Positions 25,857 to 34,958 are shown, counted from the first letter of the stretch. The stretch: DNA of 64,000 nt from an uncultured Siphonobacter sp. (GCA_913774715.1 CAJYHS010000149.1:148833-212832), one strand, 5' to 3'. Program-made: numbers and translations. The notes: generated by a model not told the origin, from the sequence alone.

Positions 25857-26981
25857 TTACGCATTCTCAAAATCGGGTAAGTACATCAACTTCCCGCCCT
25901 GCAGAGCTGATTCATGAGCTAAAATACCCACACTCGTCCATTCAGCCGATTGCACGGCATTGGGGAAAGGTTCACGATCTTCTACGAGGGCCGAGAGGAA
26001 TTCGTGCACTAAGTGCGGGTGCGATCCACCGTGTCCGCTGCCCTGGGTAAAGCTCAGGTGCGTATGTTCGGCTACGTCGTAAACACCCTTAGTCGTAAAA
26101 TCCTGAATTTCCTCAGGCAGGTAATGAGCAAAATCGGGTACAGTTACGCGCTCAGCGATTTCGTGTTCTTCTTTTTTAGCGGTGTGAATCACCGCCTCTT
26201 CACCTTCGATCAAAGGCCACTCAAAAGACTTCTTTGAACCATAGACTTCAAAGCTTTCCCGGTACTGACGGGCCGTGTCAAAGAGGGAACGATACACGTA
26301 AGCCGCTAAGTCGCTGTCTTTAAACTTGATGTGAGCCGACTCAATCGCGAAAGGTGAATTGTGGATTTTTGCCAGATCTTCACTGATCGTACCTGAGCCA
26401 AAGCAGGAAACGTACTCAGGGCTTGACTTGAGCAGGCCTGCCACCGGACCTACGCAGTGGGTGGCGTAGTGCATGGGGGGTAATCCGGGCCAGTAATCAG
26501 GCCAGCCTTCCATATCCTGCTGGTGGCTGGCTTTTAAAAACTGTACTTTACCCAGCTCACCTTTTTCGTATAAATCCTTAACAAAGAGGAATTCGCGGCT
26601 ATAGACCACGGTTTCCATCATCATGTATTTTTTACCTGTTTCCTTGGAAACTCTGACAATTTCCAGACAATCCTCTACGCTGGTAGCCATGGGAACCGTG
26701 CAGGCCACATGCTTGCCCGCCCGAAGAGCCTTTAAACTCTGCTCGGCGTGATTAGGAATGGGTGAGTTAATGTGAACGGCATCTACGTTGGGATCTTTGA
26801 GTAACTCATCAAAATCCGTGTAACGTACTTCGATTCCGAAGGCATCGCCTACGGCATTGAGTTTTTCGGGTGTACGCTGACAAATGGCGTACATATTAGC
26901 TAAAGGATGACGCTGATAAATGGGGATGAATTCGGCTCCGAAGCCCAGACCAACGATGGCAATGTTAAGGGGTGAAGACAT
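25857..26981 (-). CDS. Gfo/Idh/MocA family NAD(P)-dependent oxidoreductase
   Basis: 374 residues. Rossmann N-terminus (LNIAIVGLGFGAEFIPIYQR), DAVHINSPIPNHAEQSLKAL, and the substrate-side motif AGKHVACTVPMATSVEDC, where the family usually has a Glu-Lys-Pro; here the stretch reads TVPMA, so the conserved Lys is not in its standard place. C-terminal domain contains HATHCVGPVAG-type residues (HYATHCVGPV) with His near residue 175. Family members oxidise or reduce sugars, inositols and glycosides. Middle gene of a three-gene minus-strand unit with the isomerase upstream (59 bp) and the ThuA protein downstream. Confidence 0.88.
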   Translation of the reverse strand: MSSPLNIAIVGLGFGAEFIPIYQRHPLANMYAICQRTPEKLNAVGDAFGIEVRYTDFDELLKDPNVDAVHINSPIPNHAEQSLKALRAGKHVACTVPMATSVEDCLEIVRVSKETGKKYMMMETVVYSREFLFVKDLYEKGELGKVQFLKASHQQDMEGWPDYWPGLPPMHYATHCVGPVAGLLKSSPEYVSCFGSGTISEDLAKIHNSPFAIESAHIKFKDSDLAAYVYRSLFDTARQYRESFEVYGSKKSFEWPLIEGEEAVIHTAKKEEHEIAERVTVPDFAHYLPEEIQDFTTKGVYDVAEHTHLSFTQGSGHGGSHPHLVHEFLSALVEDREPFPNAVQSAEWTSVGILAHESALQGGKLMYLPDFENA

Positions 26982-27040
26982 GAAACTAGAGGTTAAGTCT
27001 TATTAAAGATGGTACGATTATTAAAGAGAGAAAGCCGGCT

Positions 27041-27901
27041 TTACGCATGACCGTTACTGAGCACCTGGGGAGCATACTCCCACTGACTTTTAATGAAGGC
27101 AAGTCCCTCCCGCATGAGCTGTTCTTCCGAATCAAACATCTGTCGCCAGATATTAGCTACGCTGAGTTTAGGGCTAAAGGCTTCAATGCTTAACCAGCCC
27201 TGGTAATCAATGTCGCGAAGTCCGGCAAATACACCCTTCCAATCGACATTTCCCTTACCGGGGGTCGAGCGGTCATTCTCTGAGAGTTGCACAAAGGTGA
27301 TACGATCGCCCAGCCTACGAATGGTTTCTCCGATGTTCTTTTCTTCGATATTGGCGTGAAACGTATCAAACATGATCTGGCAATGGGGATGGTTCACTTC
27401 ATCGACAAAGCGGGCGAGCTCGGCTCCGCAACTCGTCAGATACATTTCAAAGCGATTGAGGTATTCTAGACCCAGGGTAATGCCCTGACTTTGGGCATAA
27501 TCGGCCAGAATCTGGATGCTTTCAACCCCCCATTTCCATTCGTCAGCCGTGGCTGGCTGACCCGTAAAAACGCCCAGAGCCGAGTGGTAAGGGCCCATGA
27601 GTTTTTCAGCGCCGAGTTCTACCGCACAGTCCACGCTTCGCAGCAAGTGCTCCAAAGTAGCTTTACGCATGGAGGCATCCGGACTGATCAAGTTAGCTTC
27701 GGGTCCGCAGATGACATCCGCCTGCCGCTTGAGACCTAACTCATCGAGTTTTCGAGCCCAGGGTTTCCAGTGATTACGATCGCTCGTGGACAGAGGCACT
27801 TCTACCCCGCCAAAACCAATGGATTTGATTAATTCGAGCGTTGGAAAAAAAGATTCGTCGAGATTGCCCCCCCACAGGAGCAGATTCATGCTGTAGATCA
27901 T
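27041..27901 (-). CDS. Sugar phosphate isomerase/epimerase (xylose-isomerase-like TIM barrel)
   Basis: 286 residues of the AP-endonuclease-2 fold. Metal-ligand positions are visible as Glu in LGLEYLNRFE (about 147-156), Asp/His in IMFDTFHANIEEKN (about 181-194), and Glu near the end in GWLSIEAFSPK (about 239). The family isomerises or epimerises keto-sugars and inositols, and includes 3-ketose epimerases. It starts the operon with the Gfo/Idh/MocA oxidoreductase, a pair seen in many glycoside and polyol pathways. The AraC regulator is divergent. The in-frame Met at residue 5 is an alternative start. Confidence 0.85.
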   Translation of the reverse strand: MIYSMNLLLWGGNLDESFFPTLELIKSIGFGGVEVPLSTSDRNHWKPWARKLDELGLKRQADVICGPEANLISPDASMRKATLEHLLRSVDCAVELGAEKLMGPYHSALGVFTGQPATADEWKWGVESIQILADYAQSQGITLGLEYLNRFEMYLTSCGAELARFVDEVNHPHCQIMFDTFHANIEEKNIGETIRRLGDRITFVQLSENDRSTPGKGNVDWKGVFAGLRDIDYQGWLSIEAFSPKLSVANIWRQMFDSEEQLMREGLAFIKSQWEYAPQVLSNGHA

Positions 27902-28050
27902 TGTGCAATTTTATGATGGAAAAATAATAAATACTGTCTCCGCATTGACCATGTTCTACTGAATTTTGACCTATTTTACAAAATCAACCTTAGTAAGCAT
28001 CAAAATAGAGAATATTACCGATTATTACTTCACCGACGAACCTTTTACAT

Positions 28051-28914
28051 ATGAAATCAGCCCTGCGTAAATCCATCGAAAATCAGGTGGCTTCCTTTAC
28101 CATGCAGGAGCTTACGGCTCCTCATTTTGACCCTAACTGGCACTTTCATCCGCACTACCAGCTCTTCACGGTAGAAGAAGGAACCGGAACGCGTTTCATT
28201 GGCGATAACATTCAGCCTTTTGAACCCGGCGATACCGTTTTTTTAGGTCCTAACATTCCTCACCTCTGGCGAAGTGATCCCCCCTATTTCCAGGCTTCGT
28301 CAGAACTCTTTACGAAAGGAATTGTGGTTTATTTTACGGAAGATTTTCTGGGTAATGACTTTTTTAAACGACCGGAAATGCACGGCTTACAAAGCTTCTT
28401 TACCGACGCTACGCGGGGCTATGAAATCACGGGCTCCTTGAAGACTCACGTCCGGGAGCGGATGCATAAACTCTTACAGGCCAGTGGCTTTCAGGCTATT
28501 TTGCAGTTACTCTCCATTTTAGACGATCTGGCTCACGCCGAAGAATGCCAGCCCATTGCCAGCCTGGGATATGTCAACACGCATAAGGTCTCAGAAACCG
28601 AGCGGATGCAGAAAGTACACGATTACGTGCTTGATCACTTCCGTCAGGAAATCAGACTCGATGAAATGGCCTCGCTGGCGGGCATGAGTCCTTCGGCTTT
28701 CTGCCGCTATTTTAAAACCAGAACCAACCGCACCTTTTCTGAATTTGTCAGCGAAGTCCGCATTGGCTATGCCTGCAAGTTGTTAATTGAAGGCAAATTT
28801 ACCGTCACGCAGATTTGCTATGAAAGCGGCTTTAATACCATTTCCAATTTCAACCGGCAGTTTAAGGAAATCACTACGCTAACGCCCGCCCAGTATCAGA
28901 AGGCGTATCAATAG
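28051..28914 (+). CDS. AraC-family transcriptional regulator with cupin sensor domain
   Basis: 287 residues. The N-terminal cupin (about 20-110) holds HFHPHYQLFTVEEGTG and FEPGDTVFLGPNIPHLW, the usual ligand-binding barrel. The C-terminal double helix-turn-helix (about 187-287) has IRLDEMASLAGMSPSAFCRYF and TVTQICYESGFNTISNFNRQF. Members activate catabolic genes on binding a sugar or related effector. It is divergent from the isomerase/oxidoreductase/ThuA operon with 149 bp between, so regulation of that operon is the natural inference. Confidence 0.9.
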   Translation: MKSALRKSIENQVASFTMQELTAPHFDPNWHFHPHYQLFTVEEGTGTRFIGDNIQPFEPGDTVFLGPNIPHLWRSDPPYFQASSELFTKGIVVYFTEDFLGNDFFKRPEMHGLQSFFTDATRGYEITGSLKTHVRERMHKLLQASGFQAILQLLSILDDLAHAEECQPIASLGYVNTHKVSETERMQKVHDYVLDHFRQEIRLDEMASLAGMSPSAFCRYFKTRTNRTFSEFVSEVRIGYACKLLIEGKFTVTQICYESGFNTISNFNRQFKEITTLTPAQYQKAYQ

Positions 28915-28917
28915 GCA

Positions 28918-28948
28918 CAAAAAAAGAGCAAGGCCTAAGCCTTGCTCT
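28918..28948. terminator. Terminator between AraC gene and hemA
   Basis: A 10-bp perfect stem AGAGCAAGGC/GCCTTGCTCT with a 4-base loop and an A run on the left, which gives a T run for hemA transcripts on the minus strand. Confidence 0.8.
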
Positions 28949-28983
28949 GCATCGTTTCCATAATACTCGTTGTTGTATAGTCT

Positions 28984-30252
28984 TTATTTGGGCTCAGGCT
29001 GCCGCTCTAAATCAAAAAGCTCAACCAGCACATCCGCCAGTTGGTCGGCATCTCCCCGACGACAGGCATTTTTAAGATTCACCGCTGGTGAACGCAAGAT
29101 TCGATTGACAATATTAGCCGTGAGCTTATCAAATTTATCGGCTTCCTCTGGGGTCAAATGTTTGAGTTGACGAGCCAGTTCTTCTTTACGAATCTGATCC
29201 AGGGCCTGCTTGAATTTCTGAATGGTAGGTGATACTACCATTTCCTTCGACCAATCCTGGAATCCCGCCATGGCTTCGTCCAGGATGCGGTGTACGGCTG
29301 GTACTGAATCCAGTCGCCGCTGCAAGGCGGCATTGGCCTTGGCCTGAATATCGTCAATGGAATACACCAACGCTCCGGGTACTTCCTCTACCTGGGCTTC
29401 AATGCTGCGAGGCACGGACAGATCGATGAAATACTTGAAGGTAAGAATATCCAGACTTTGCACAAACGTCTTGGTAAACAAAGGAGTCGTTACCCGCAGC
29501 GATGACACAATTACATCCGCCTGACGCACTTCAGCTTCCAGATTTTCCCAGTCAGCTACGCGGAAAGAAGTCCCTTCTGCTACACTAACCGACTTGGCAT
29601 ACGTGCGGTTAATAAGAGTGATCTGGGCGAATTCTTTATCGGCCAGATTCTTAACTACATCCGTTCCGATTTCTCCTAATCCCACCACCAGCACGCGGGG
29701 CTGAGCGTGGTTCTGGGTTAAGTCAGCGATCAAATCAACCGTTGCATAGGAAACCGACGCAGCTCCATCGCGGAAACTGGTTTCCTGATTAACCCGCTTA
29801 CTGGAAAAGAAAATCGTGTGCATGAGCCGGTGCAGGAAAGGACTTGCCGCATCCACATCCACCGACCACTGGTACGAATGTTTAACCTGATTGGGAATCT
29901 GTAAATCACCGACTACCTGCGAGTGAAGACCTGTAGCTACTTCGAATAAATGACGAATGGCCTGGATTTGATCATCCAGCACTACAAAGTAATCGGGCAG
30001 GTCCGATGGTTTTTCCAGACCTTTTTCAATGGCTAACAACTTAATTACTGACTCAGCATAGCTTTCGCCTGCCGTATAATATATCTCCGTACGGTTGCAC
30101 GTCGAAACCACCAGAATATCCTGAAATCCAAAAAGTTCTTTCAGTTTCAGGGTAAAAGTCTTGGCCTCGTTTTCATCCAGTGCGACCTGCTCTCTTATGG
30201 CTAAGGGAGCAGTTTTGTACGATAAACTGATTGCTCGAAACGTAGTAGTCAT
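28984..30252 (-). CDS. hemA: Glutamyl-tRNA reductase
   Basis: HemA reduces Glu-tRNA to glutamate-1-semialdehyde, the first step of C5 tetrapyrrole synthesis. 422 residues. The catalytic Cys is in VVSTCNRTEIYY (about residue 49), followed by VATGLHSQVVGDLQIPNQVK, the NADPH-binding VLVVGLGEIGTDVVKNL (about 178-194) and LINRTYAKS; the C-terminal dimerisation helix includes SPAVNLKNACRRGDADQLADV (quoted region about 387-407). I use the ATG at 30252; a GTG at 30270 is in frame but less likely. Other hem genes are not in the window. Confidence 0.93.
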   Translation of the reverse strand: MTTTFRAISLSYKTAPLAIREQVALDENEAKTFTLKLKELFGFQDILVVSTCNRTEIYYTAGESYAESVIKLLAIEKGLEKPSDLPDYFVVLDDQIQAIRHLFEVATGLHSQVVGDLQIPNQVKHSYQWSVDVDAASPFLHRLMHTIFFSSKRVNQETSFRDGAASVSYATVDLIADLTQNHAQPRVLVVGLGEIGTDVVKNLADKEFAQITLINRTYAKSVSVAEGTSFRVADWENLEAEVRQADVIVSSLRVTTPLFTKTFVQSLDILTFKYFIDLSVPRSIEAQVEEVPGALVYSIDDIQAKANAALQRRLDSVPAVHRILDEAMAGFQDWSKEMVVSPTIQKFKQALDQIRKEELARQLKHLTPEEADKFDKLTANIVNRILRSPAVNLKNACRRGDADQLADVLVELFDLERQPEPK

Positions 30253-30554
30253 TTCCTTCACTAAAAACACAAAAATACGTCAGGATAACCTTCCGACGGA
30301 TGTAATAAATCCCATTCTGTTCTATTTAGAATGAATCAAAACTACATAGGCCATTTTCCTGACTCCCAGACAAGATTAAGCTGAGTTTTCAACTTAATCT
30401 ATGACATTTGTCATTTCCTAACCGGCTCACGTAGAGCATTAGACTTACGTTCAGGGAATCAGTCAAACGAAAATCTATAAATTGAGCCCCTGGGCTGGAA
30501 TTATTTTCCCGCCTGCATATAAATCCCAAAGGCTTCGGCGTTGGTTGAAAAGAA
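30253..30554. other. Divergent intergenic region with small inverted repeats
   Basis: 302 bp between hemA and the histidine kinase, no gene seen. It holds CATTCT/AGAATG (30313-30333), AGATTAAG/CTTAATCT (30373-30400) and TGACA-TT-TGTCA (30402-30413), which could be regulator sites. A -7-like TATTTTTG on the minus strand (30270-30277) may serve hemA, but has no good -33 partner. Confidence 0.35.
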
Positions 30555-31796
30555 ATGAAACAAGGTAGTGCCAATCCTCCCGTAAAATCATCAGCCGATA
30601 ACCGCCGGGGTACGCTAGCGGCCCGGATGCGTTCGGGTGATTTATACCAGCAAAAAAATCAAGTCAAAATAGGCATTCTGCTAACGTTGATGGCTTTTTC
30701 CGTAGGCTGGTTCTATTACACCAACTCGCTTATTTCGCGATTAGAAGCCCACGAACTCGAAGAGGTACGCCTCTACGCCAAAAGCTTAGAGTATGCCTAT
30801 ACGAGTCCCGAGCAGACCGATCTTAATTTTTTCTTTGATAACATTGTAAAAGTCAATACGGAAATCCCCGTTATTGTTGAATATCAGAATAACTACACCC
30901 CCCGCAACATTACCCTGCCGGAAAATCCCGATGAGGTCCAGGCTTTCTTAAAGCAAAAAGCGGCCGAATTTCAAACCGATAACGCACCCATTGAATACGA
31001 CGGTGGCTTTGGTAAAGGCTACATCTATTTTAGCCATTCCTTTCTTTTTACCCAGCTTCAGTATTATCCCCTGGTCATGTTTTTGGGCCTTCTGGTATTT
31101 GGCTATTTGGCTTACTTAGCCTTTAGTGCTTCCCGCCGCTCGGAGCAAAACCGGGTTTGGGTGGGTCTGGCCAAGGAAACCGCTCACCAGTTGGGCACGC
31201 CTTTGTCGGGTTTGAAGGGCTGGGTAGAATACTTTAAAATCGATCCCGACCGCTATGAAACCGAGTTTGTACTCGAGCTGGAAAAAGACGTGGAGCGGCT
31301 CGAGACGATCACCGCCCGCTTTTCCAACATCGGTTCCATGCCCACGCTAACGCCCGAGCCTTTGGATCAACACATTGAAAAATTTGTGGATTATCTCAAA
31401 CGCCGGGTTTCTTCAAAAATCAAATGGCAAATTGCCAATCAGATTCCGGCCGGTAAGCTCATTCCCATCAACCGCTATCTTTTTGAATGGGTGATTGAAA
31501 ACCTTTGCAAGAATGCAGTGGATGCCATGGAAGGCGTGGGCGAGCTCAGCATCGTCATGAATGAGCGTCCCGGGCAGATCGTCATTGACATTAGTGATAC
31601 GGGGAAAGGGATTCCTAAGTCCAATTGGAAATCCGTATTTAATCCCGGCTTTAGTACCAAAAAACGCGGTTGGGGACTCGGGCTGACGCTAGCCAAACGC
31701 ATCATTGAAAACTATCACAAGGGTAAGCTTTTTGTCAAGAACTCAGAGCCCGGCAAAGGCACTACCTTTAGAATTACCTTACCCGTATCTTCCTAA
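30555..31796 (+). CDS. Membrane sensor histidine kinase
   Basis: 413 residues. Two transmembrane helices (about 37-55 and 172-192) flank a periplasmic sensor of about 115 residues. The H-box is AKETAHQLGTPLSGLKGW (phospho-His about residue 214), in the AHQLGTPLS form common in Bacteroidota kinases. The ATPase domain has the N-box NLCKNAVDAM, G1 ISDTGKGIP and G2 GWGLGLTLAKRI. There is no HAMP that I can see and no response regulator next to it, so it is an orphan here. Signal unknown. Followed by a bidirectional terminator. Confidence 0.9.
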   Translation: MKQGSANPPVKSSADNRRGTLAARMRSGDLYQQKNQVKIGILLTLMAFSVGWFYYTNSLISRLEAHELEEVRLYAKSLEYAYTSPEQTDLNFFFDNIVKVNTEIPVIVEYQNNYTPRNITLPENPDEVQAFLKQKAAEFQTDNAPIEYDGGFGKGYIYFSHSFLFTQLQYYPLVMFLGLLVFGYLAYLAFSASRRSEQNRVWVGLAKETAHQLGTPLSGLKGWVEYFKIDPDRYETEFVLELEKDVERLETITARFSNIGSMPTLTPEPLDQHIEKFVDYLKRRVSSKIKWQIANQIPAGKLIPINRYLFEWVIENLCKNAVDAMEGVGELSIVMNERPGQIVIDISDTGKGIPKSNWKSVFNPGFSTKKRGWGLGLTLAKRIIENYHKGKLFVKNSEPGKGTTFRITLPVSS

Positions 31797-31798
31797 CG

Positions 31799-31833
31799 AA
31801 AAAAGAGAATAACGATCAGTCATTCTCTTTTTT
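31799..31833. terminator. Bidirectional terminator
   Basis: A 12-bp perfect stem AAAAAAGAGAAT/ATTCTCTTTTTT with an 11-base loop, between the kinase and the convergent lipoprotein gene. Confidence 0.8.
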
Positions 31834-31856
31834 ATATCATTTTTAAGTGAGCAGGC

Positions 31857-32384
31857 CTAGTTTTCTACCCGAAGAATAACGGAAGGCGTTTCCACTTCAT
31901 TACTTACATTTAAAGCCCGGTCCTTGATTTTAATCATAAATTTCAAGGTGTCGTTTCTCGATACAGCCAGGTGAGGAATCATAATCGAGCGGGAAAGGGT
32001 GCCTTCAATGGGTCCTACTTTATTATCCTGACGAAGGCGGGGAAAGTTACCCGAATTAGAAACGCCGAAGCTTTGGGTAATATCCTGAAATTGACCCCGC
32101 ACGCGGCGGAAAGTGCGAACTTCGTAATTATAGCCTTCTTTGATGAGTACTGAATCCGGGTACATATTACTCGAAAGCCCTAGGTCACCATCGCCATCCT
32201 GGAATTTAACGCCAATCACGAGCGAATCCTGCGCATTACCCAGGCGGTCCGTGTTGGTGGTTTTACTAATGGTGGTGCTTCCTTCCAACAAATTAGGCAC
32301 ATTTGAAAAGTCAGGCTCACCCGTACAACCTGCTATATATAACCCCGCACCAACGATTAAAAACGTAAATATTACCCGTTTCAT
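31857..32384 (-). CDS. Hypothetical lipoprotein
   Basis: 175 residues. Signal peptide with lipobox (FLIVGAGLYIAGCTGEP, Cys near residue 20). The mature part has an acidic loop VKFQDGDGDLGLSS (about 59-72) resembling a calcium-binding Asp-Gly-Asp loop, and beta-strand-like segments ending in NDTLKFMIKIKDRALNVSNE and SVILRVEN, which suggests an immunoglobulin-like sandwich. No enzyme motif. Proteins of this type are common, uncharacterised surface lipoproteins of Cytophagales. Single gene with its own terminator. Confidence 0.68.
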   Translation of the reverse strand: MKRVIFTFLIVGAGLYIAGCTGEPDFSNVPNLLEGSTTISKTTNTDRLGNAQDSLVIGVKFQDGDGDLGLSSNMYPDSVLIKEGYNYEVRTFRRVRGQFQDITQSFGVSNSGNFPRLRQDNKVGPIEGTLSRSIMIPHLAVSRNDTLKFMIKIKDRALNVSNEVETPSVILRVEN

Positions 32385-32461
32385 AGGAACCTAATTCTTG
32401 TAGTCACTGTCATAAACGACCAATTCACTCTTAAAGTTACATTAGCGCCTGCGAAAATAAG

Positions 32462-32469
32462 TAAGTTTG
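32462..32469 (+). promoter_or_regulatory. Possible -7 box for the LuxE-like gene
   Basis: TAAGTTTG matches the -7 consensus 40 bp before the ATG at 32509; I see no TTG at the proper -33 distance. Confidence 0.35.
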
Positions 32470-32508
32470 TAAAAATTCACCCCATTGGGCTCTGGCCAAT
32501 CCTGACAA

Positions 32509-33528
32509 ATGTCTATTACTGAAGAACTTAAAGATAAAATAGTATCGCTGAATCCCCTGCACTTTGAAGAATTGAGCCTGGAAGTCTTCCAGCTTCAGGC
32601 CCGGCAGAATGCCGTCTACCAGCAATACCTTTCCCATTTAAAAGTCAAGCCGGATCAGGTTGAATCCCTGGAGAAGATTCCTTATTTGCCCATTGAATTT
32701 TTCAAATCACACCGCGTGCTAAGCTCCCAGGCGGAAGTAAAAACCATCTTCGCCAGCAGCGGCACGACGGGGCAAATTACCAGTCAACATCTGGTTATTG
32801 ATCCTGATTTTTACGATAGGGTCAGTGAGCGTATTTTCGAGCAGATGTACGGCCCGCTCGAAAATTTTCATATTCTGGCCCTGCTGCCTTCGTATCTGGA
32901 GCGGTCGAACTCTTCGCTGGTGCATATGGTACGGCACTTTATTGCCAAAACCAAGTCTGAGTACTCGGGCTTTTATCTCCATAATACCGATGAGTTACTC
33001 GAACGGCTGGCTTTGCTTCGAGATCAACCGGAAAAAAAAGTGCTGCTCATCGGCGTTACTTTTGCCCTTTTGGATCTGGCCGAAACGGCGGATTTATCCT
33101 TCCTTGAAGGTATGGAGCACTTGATTGTCATGGAAACCGGAGGCATGAAAGGTCGTCGTCAGGAATTGCTGCGCGAGGAGTTACACGAGATGCTCACCCA
33201 GGCTTTTCACGTTTCCAGTATTCATTCGGAATACGGGATGACCGAGCTACTCTCCCAGGGCTATTCGTTTGGCGAGGGCCTGTTTCACCTACCGGCCAGT
33301 ATGAACATTACCCTTCGCGATGTCAATGATCCCTTTCATTTGTATCAACCCGGTCAGCAAACCCGCAGCACCGGGGGTATCAATATTATTGATTTAGCCA
33401 ATATTGACTCCTGTAGTTTTCTGGAAACCAAGGACTTGGGAAGTTATGGCATAGCGCCGCAAACTTTTCGGGTATTGGGACGTTTTGATAACTCAGACCT
33501 TCGAGGCTGTAATCTCATGGTTTTATAA
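32509..33528 (+). CDS. LuxE/PaaK-like acyl-protein synthetase (acyl-activating enzyme)
   Basis: 339 residues of the ANL-related LuxE family. The phosphate-binding loop is IFASSGTTGQITSQH (about residues 80-94); later blocks are VMETGGMKGRR, HSEYGMTELLSQGYS (about 239-253, adenylate-binding YGMTE motif) and the closing GRFDNSDLRGCNLM. LuxE activates a fatty acid as acyl-AMP and holds it as a thioester; here luxC, luxD and luxAB are absent. It is followed after 15 bp by the DUF4230 gene and 50 bp later by an SDR gene on the same strand. Substrate unknown. Confidence 0.82.
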   Translation: MSITEELKDKIVSLNPLHFEELSLEVFQLQARQNAVYQQYLSHLKVKPDQVESLEKIPYLPIEFFKSHRVLSSQAEVKTIFASSGTTGQITSQHLVIDPDFYDRVSERIFEQMYGPLENFHILALLPSYLERSNSSLVHMVRHFIAKTKSEYSGFYLHNTDELLERLALLRDQPEKKVLLIGVTFALLDLAETADLSFLEGMEHLIVMETGGMKGRRQELLREELHEMLTQAFHVSSIHSEYGMTELLSQGYSFGEGLFHLPASMNITLRDVNDPFHLYQPGQQTRSTGGINIIDLANIDSCSFLETKDLGSYGIAPQTFRVLGRFDNSDLRGCNLMVL

Positions 33529-33543
33529 ATCCACTCCTGCGCT

Positions 33544-34152
33544 ATGCGTTTGCTTGTCAAGTTACTTTTTCTGCTGCTGCTGATCGCCGGTATTATTTAC
33601 GGCTGGGAACAGATCAAGGCCCGTAAGTTTTTTGACCCCTTAGGCCGCTCTGAAATCGTAACCAGCCATAACGTAGTCCTTGAGCAGATTACTTCCATGG
33701 GTAAGCTTGAGCTCGTCAAGTATAATTTCCGCGACGTAGTAGATCAAAAAATCACCCGCCAGTTTCTACCCGATGGCAAAGCGCTGCTGATTATTCAGGG
33801 GGAAGCCGTAGGCTGTCTGGATTTAACCCAGATGAAAGTAACTGACATTGGAGAAATGCGCGATACCCTCATCATCCGATTGCCTGAACCCGAAATTTGT
33901 GTGGCTAAAATTGATCACTCCAAGTCAAGAGTTTATAATACGGAATACGCCTTTACCGACGAAGCCTTACTCATTGACCAGGCCTTTAAAAAAGCCGAAG
34001 AGCAGGTAAGTCAATCGGCCATTCAAGCGGGAATTTTAGAACAAACCCGGGAGAATGCCAATAAGATTCTGCGGCCCATGCTTGAAAAAGTATCGGGTAA
34101 AAAGGTACTGCTTCGCTACCGGCTCAAAGGCCAGATCGAGGATCCCCGGTAA
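33544..34152 (+). CDS. DUF4230 family protein, membrane-anchored
   Basis: 202 residues. One N-terminal transmembrane helix (LVKLLFLLLLIAGIIYGW), then the DUF4230 body with HNVVLEQITSMGKLELVKYNF (about 39-59), ALLIIQGEAVGCLDL and TLIIRLPEPEICVAKIDHS. The C-terminal half is a charged helix (EQVSQSAIQAGILEQTRENANKILRPML). Function of the family is unknown. The start lies 15 bp after the LuxE-like stop, which fits co-transcription with it. Confidence 0.78.
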   Translation: MRLLVKLLFLLLLIAGIIYGWEQIKARKFFDPLGRSEIVTSHNVVLEQITSMGKLELVKYNFRDVVDQKITRQFLPDGKALLIIQGEAVGCLDLTQMKVTDIGEMRDTLIIRLPEPEICVAKIDHSKSRVYNTEYAFTDEALLIDQAFKKAEEQVSQSAIQAGILEQTRENANKILRPMLEKVSGKKVLLRYRLKGQIEDPR

Positions 34153-34202
34153 GGTTTGTATGCTTTTTTAGAAACTTCCCACTTCATCACTATAGAATCA
34201 TC

Positions 34203-34949
34203 ATGCAAGGCAAAGTAGCCATTGTCACGGGAGGAGCCCAGGGAATCGGTCAACTCATTACGCAGCGATTACTCGAAAAAGGTTGCTCGGTGGCCATTTG
34301 GGAACAAAACCAGGAGGCCTTAACTAGCATTACTACGGCCTTTGAAAAGCTGGGGCATGTATTAGCGGTGAGCTGCGATGTTAGCCAGCCCCAATCCATT
34401 GAAAAAGCATTTCAAAAAACCGTTGACGCGTTTGGACGGATTGATATTCTCATTAACAATGCGGCTATTTTTGATAGCAAGCCCCTACAAGACTGGAGCT
34501 ATGAGGATTGGAACCACGGTTTGATGGTTAACCTTTCAGGCCCCTTCTGGTGCAGTAAAGTATGTGCGCCTTATCTACAAGCCAGTCAGGGCATTATTAT
34601 TAATTTGTGTTCGACCCGGGCCTTCCAGTCCGAAGCCGGTAGCTTTGCCTATTCAGCTTCCAAGGGAGGTATTTTTGCCCTTACCCATTCGCTGGCTATT
34701 AGCTTAGGACCCGACATCCGGGTCAATTGCATCTCTCCGGGCTGGATTGATGTTACCGCTTACCAACACGAGAAGAAAGCTGAAAAGCTCAGCAAAGCCG
34801 ACCATGAGCAGCACCCGGCAGGCCGGGTAGGCAATCCCGATGACATTGCCAATATGATCTTGTTTTTGAGTGATCCAGCCAACTCCTTTATTACGGGACA
34901 GAATTTTACCGTGGATGGGGGAATGAGTCGAAAAATGATTTACGTCTAG
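34203..34949 (+). CDS. Short-chain dehydrogenase/reductase (classical SDR)
   Basis: 248 residues. Cofactor loop TGGAQGIGQ (about 9-17), NNAA (about 84-87), catalytic Ser in NLCSTRAFQ, Tyr/Lys in YSASKG (about 151-156), and the C-terminal FLSDPANSFITGQNFTVDGG. It belongs to the FabG-like group, which reduces or oxidises hydroxyl/keto groups. The Asp after the first beta-strand is replaced by Glu-Gln (WEQNQ), so cofactor preference is unclear. 50 bp after DUF4230; followed by a strong terminator. Confidence 0.9.
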   Translation: MQGKVAIVTGGAQGIGQLITQRLLEKGCSVAIWEQNQEALTSITTAFEKLGHVLAVSCDVSQPQSIEKAFQKTVDAFGRIDILINNAAIFDSKPLQDWSYEDWNHGLMVNLSGPFWCSKVCAPYLQASQGIIINLCSTRAFQSEAGSFAYSASKGGIFALTHSLAISLGPDIRVNCISPGWIDVTAYQHEKKAEKLSKADHEQHPAGRVGNPDDIANMILFLSDPANSFITGQNFTVDGGMSRKMIYV

Positions 34950-34958
34950 AAGAATATA

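Noticed and set aside
22045..28914. A polysaccharide utilisation locus.
   Set aside because: No SusC/SusD pair, no glycoside hydrolase of a classic family and no hybrid two-component regulator are here.
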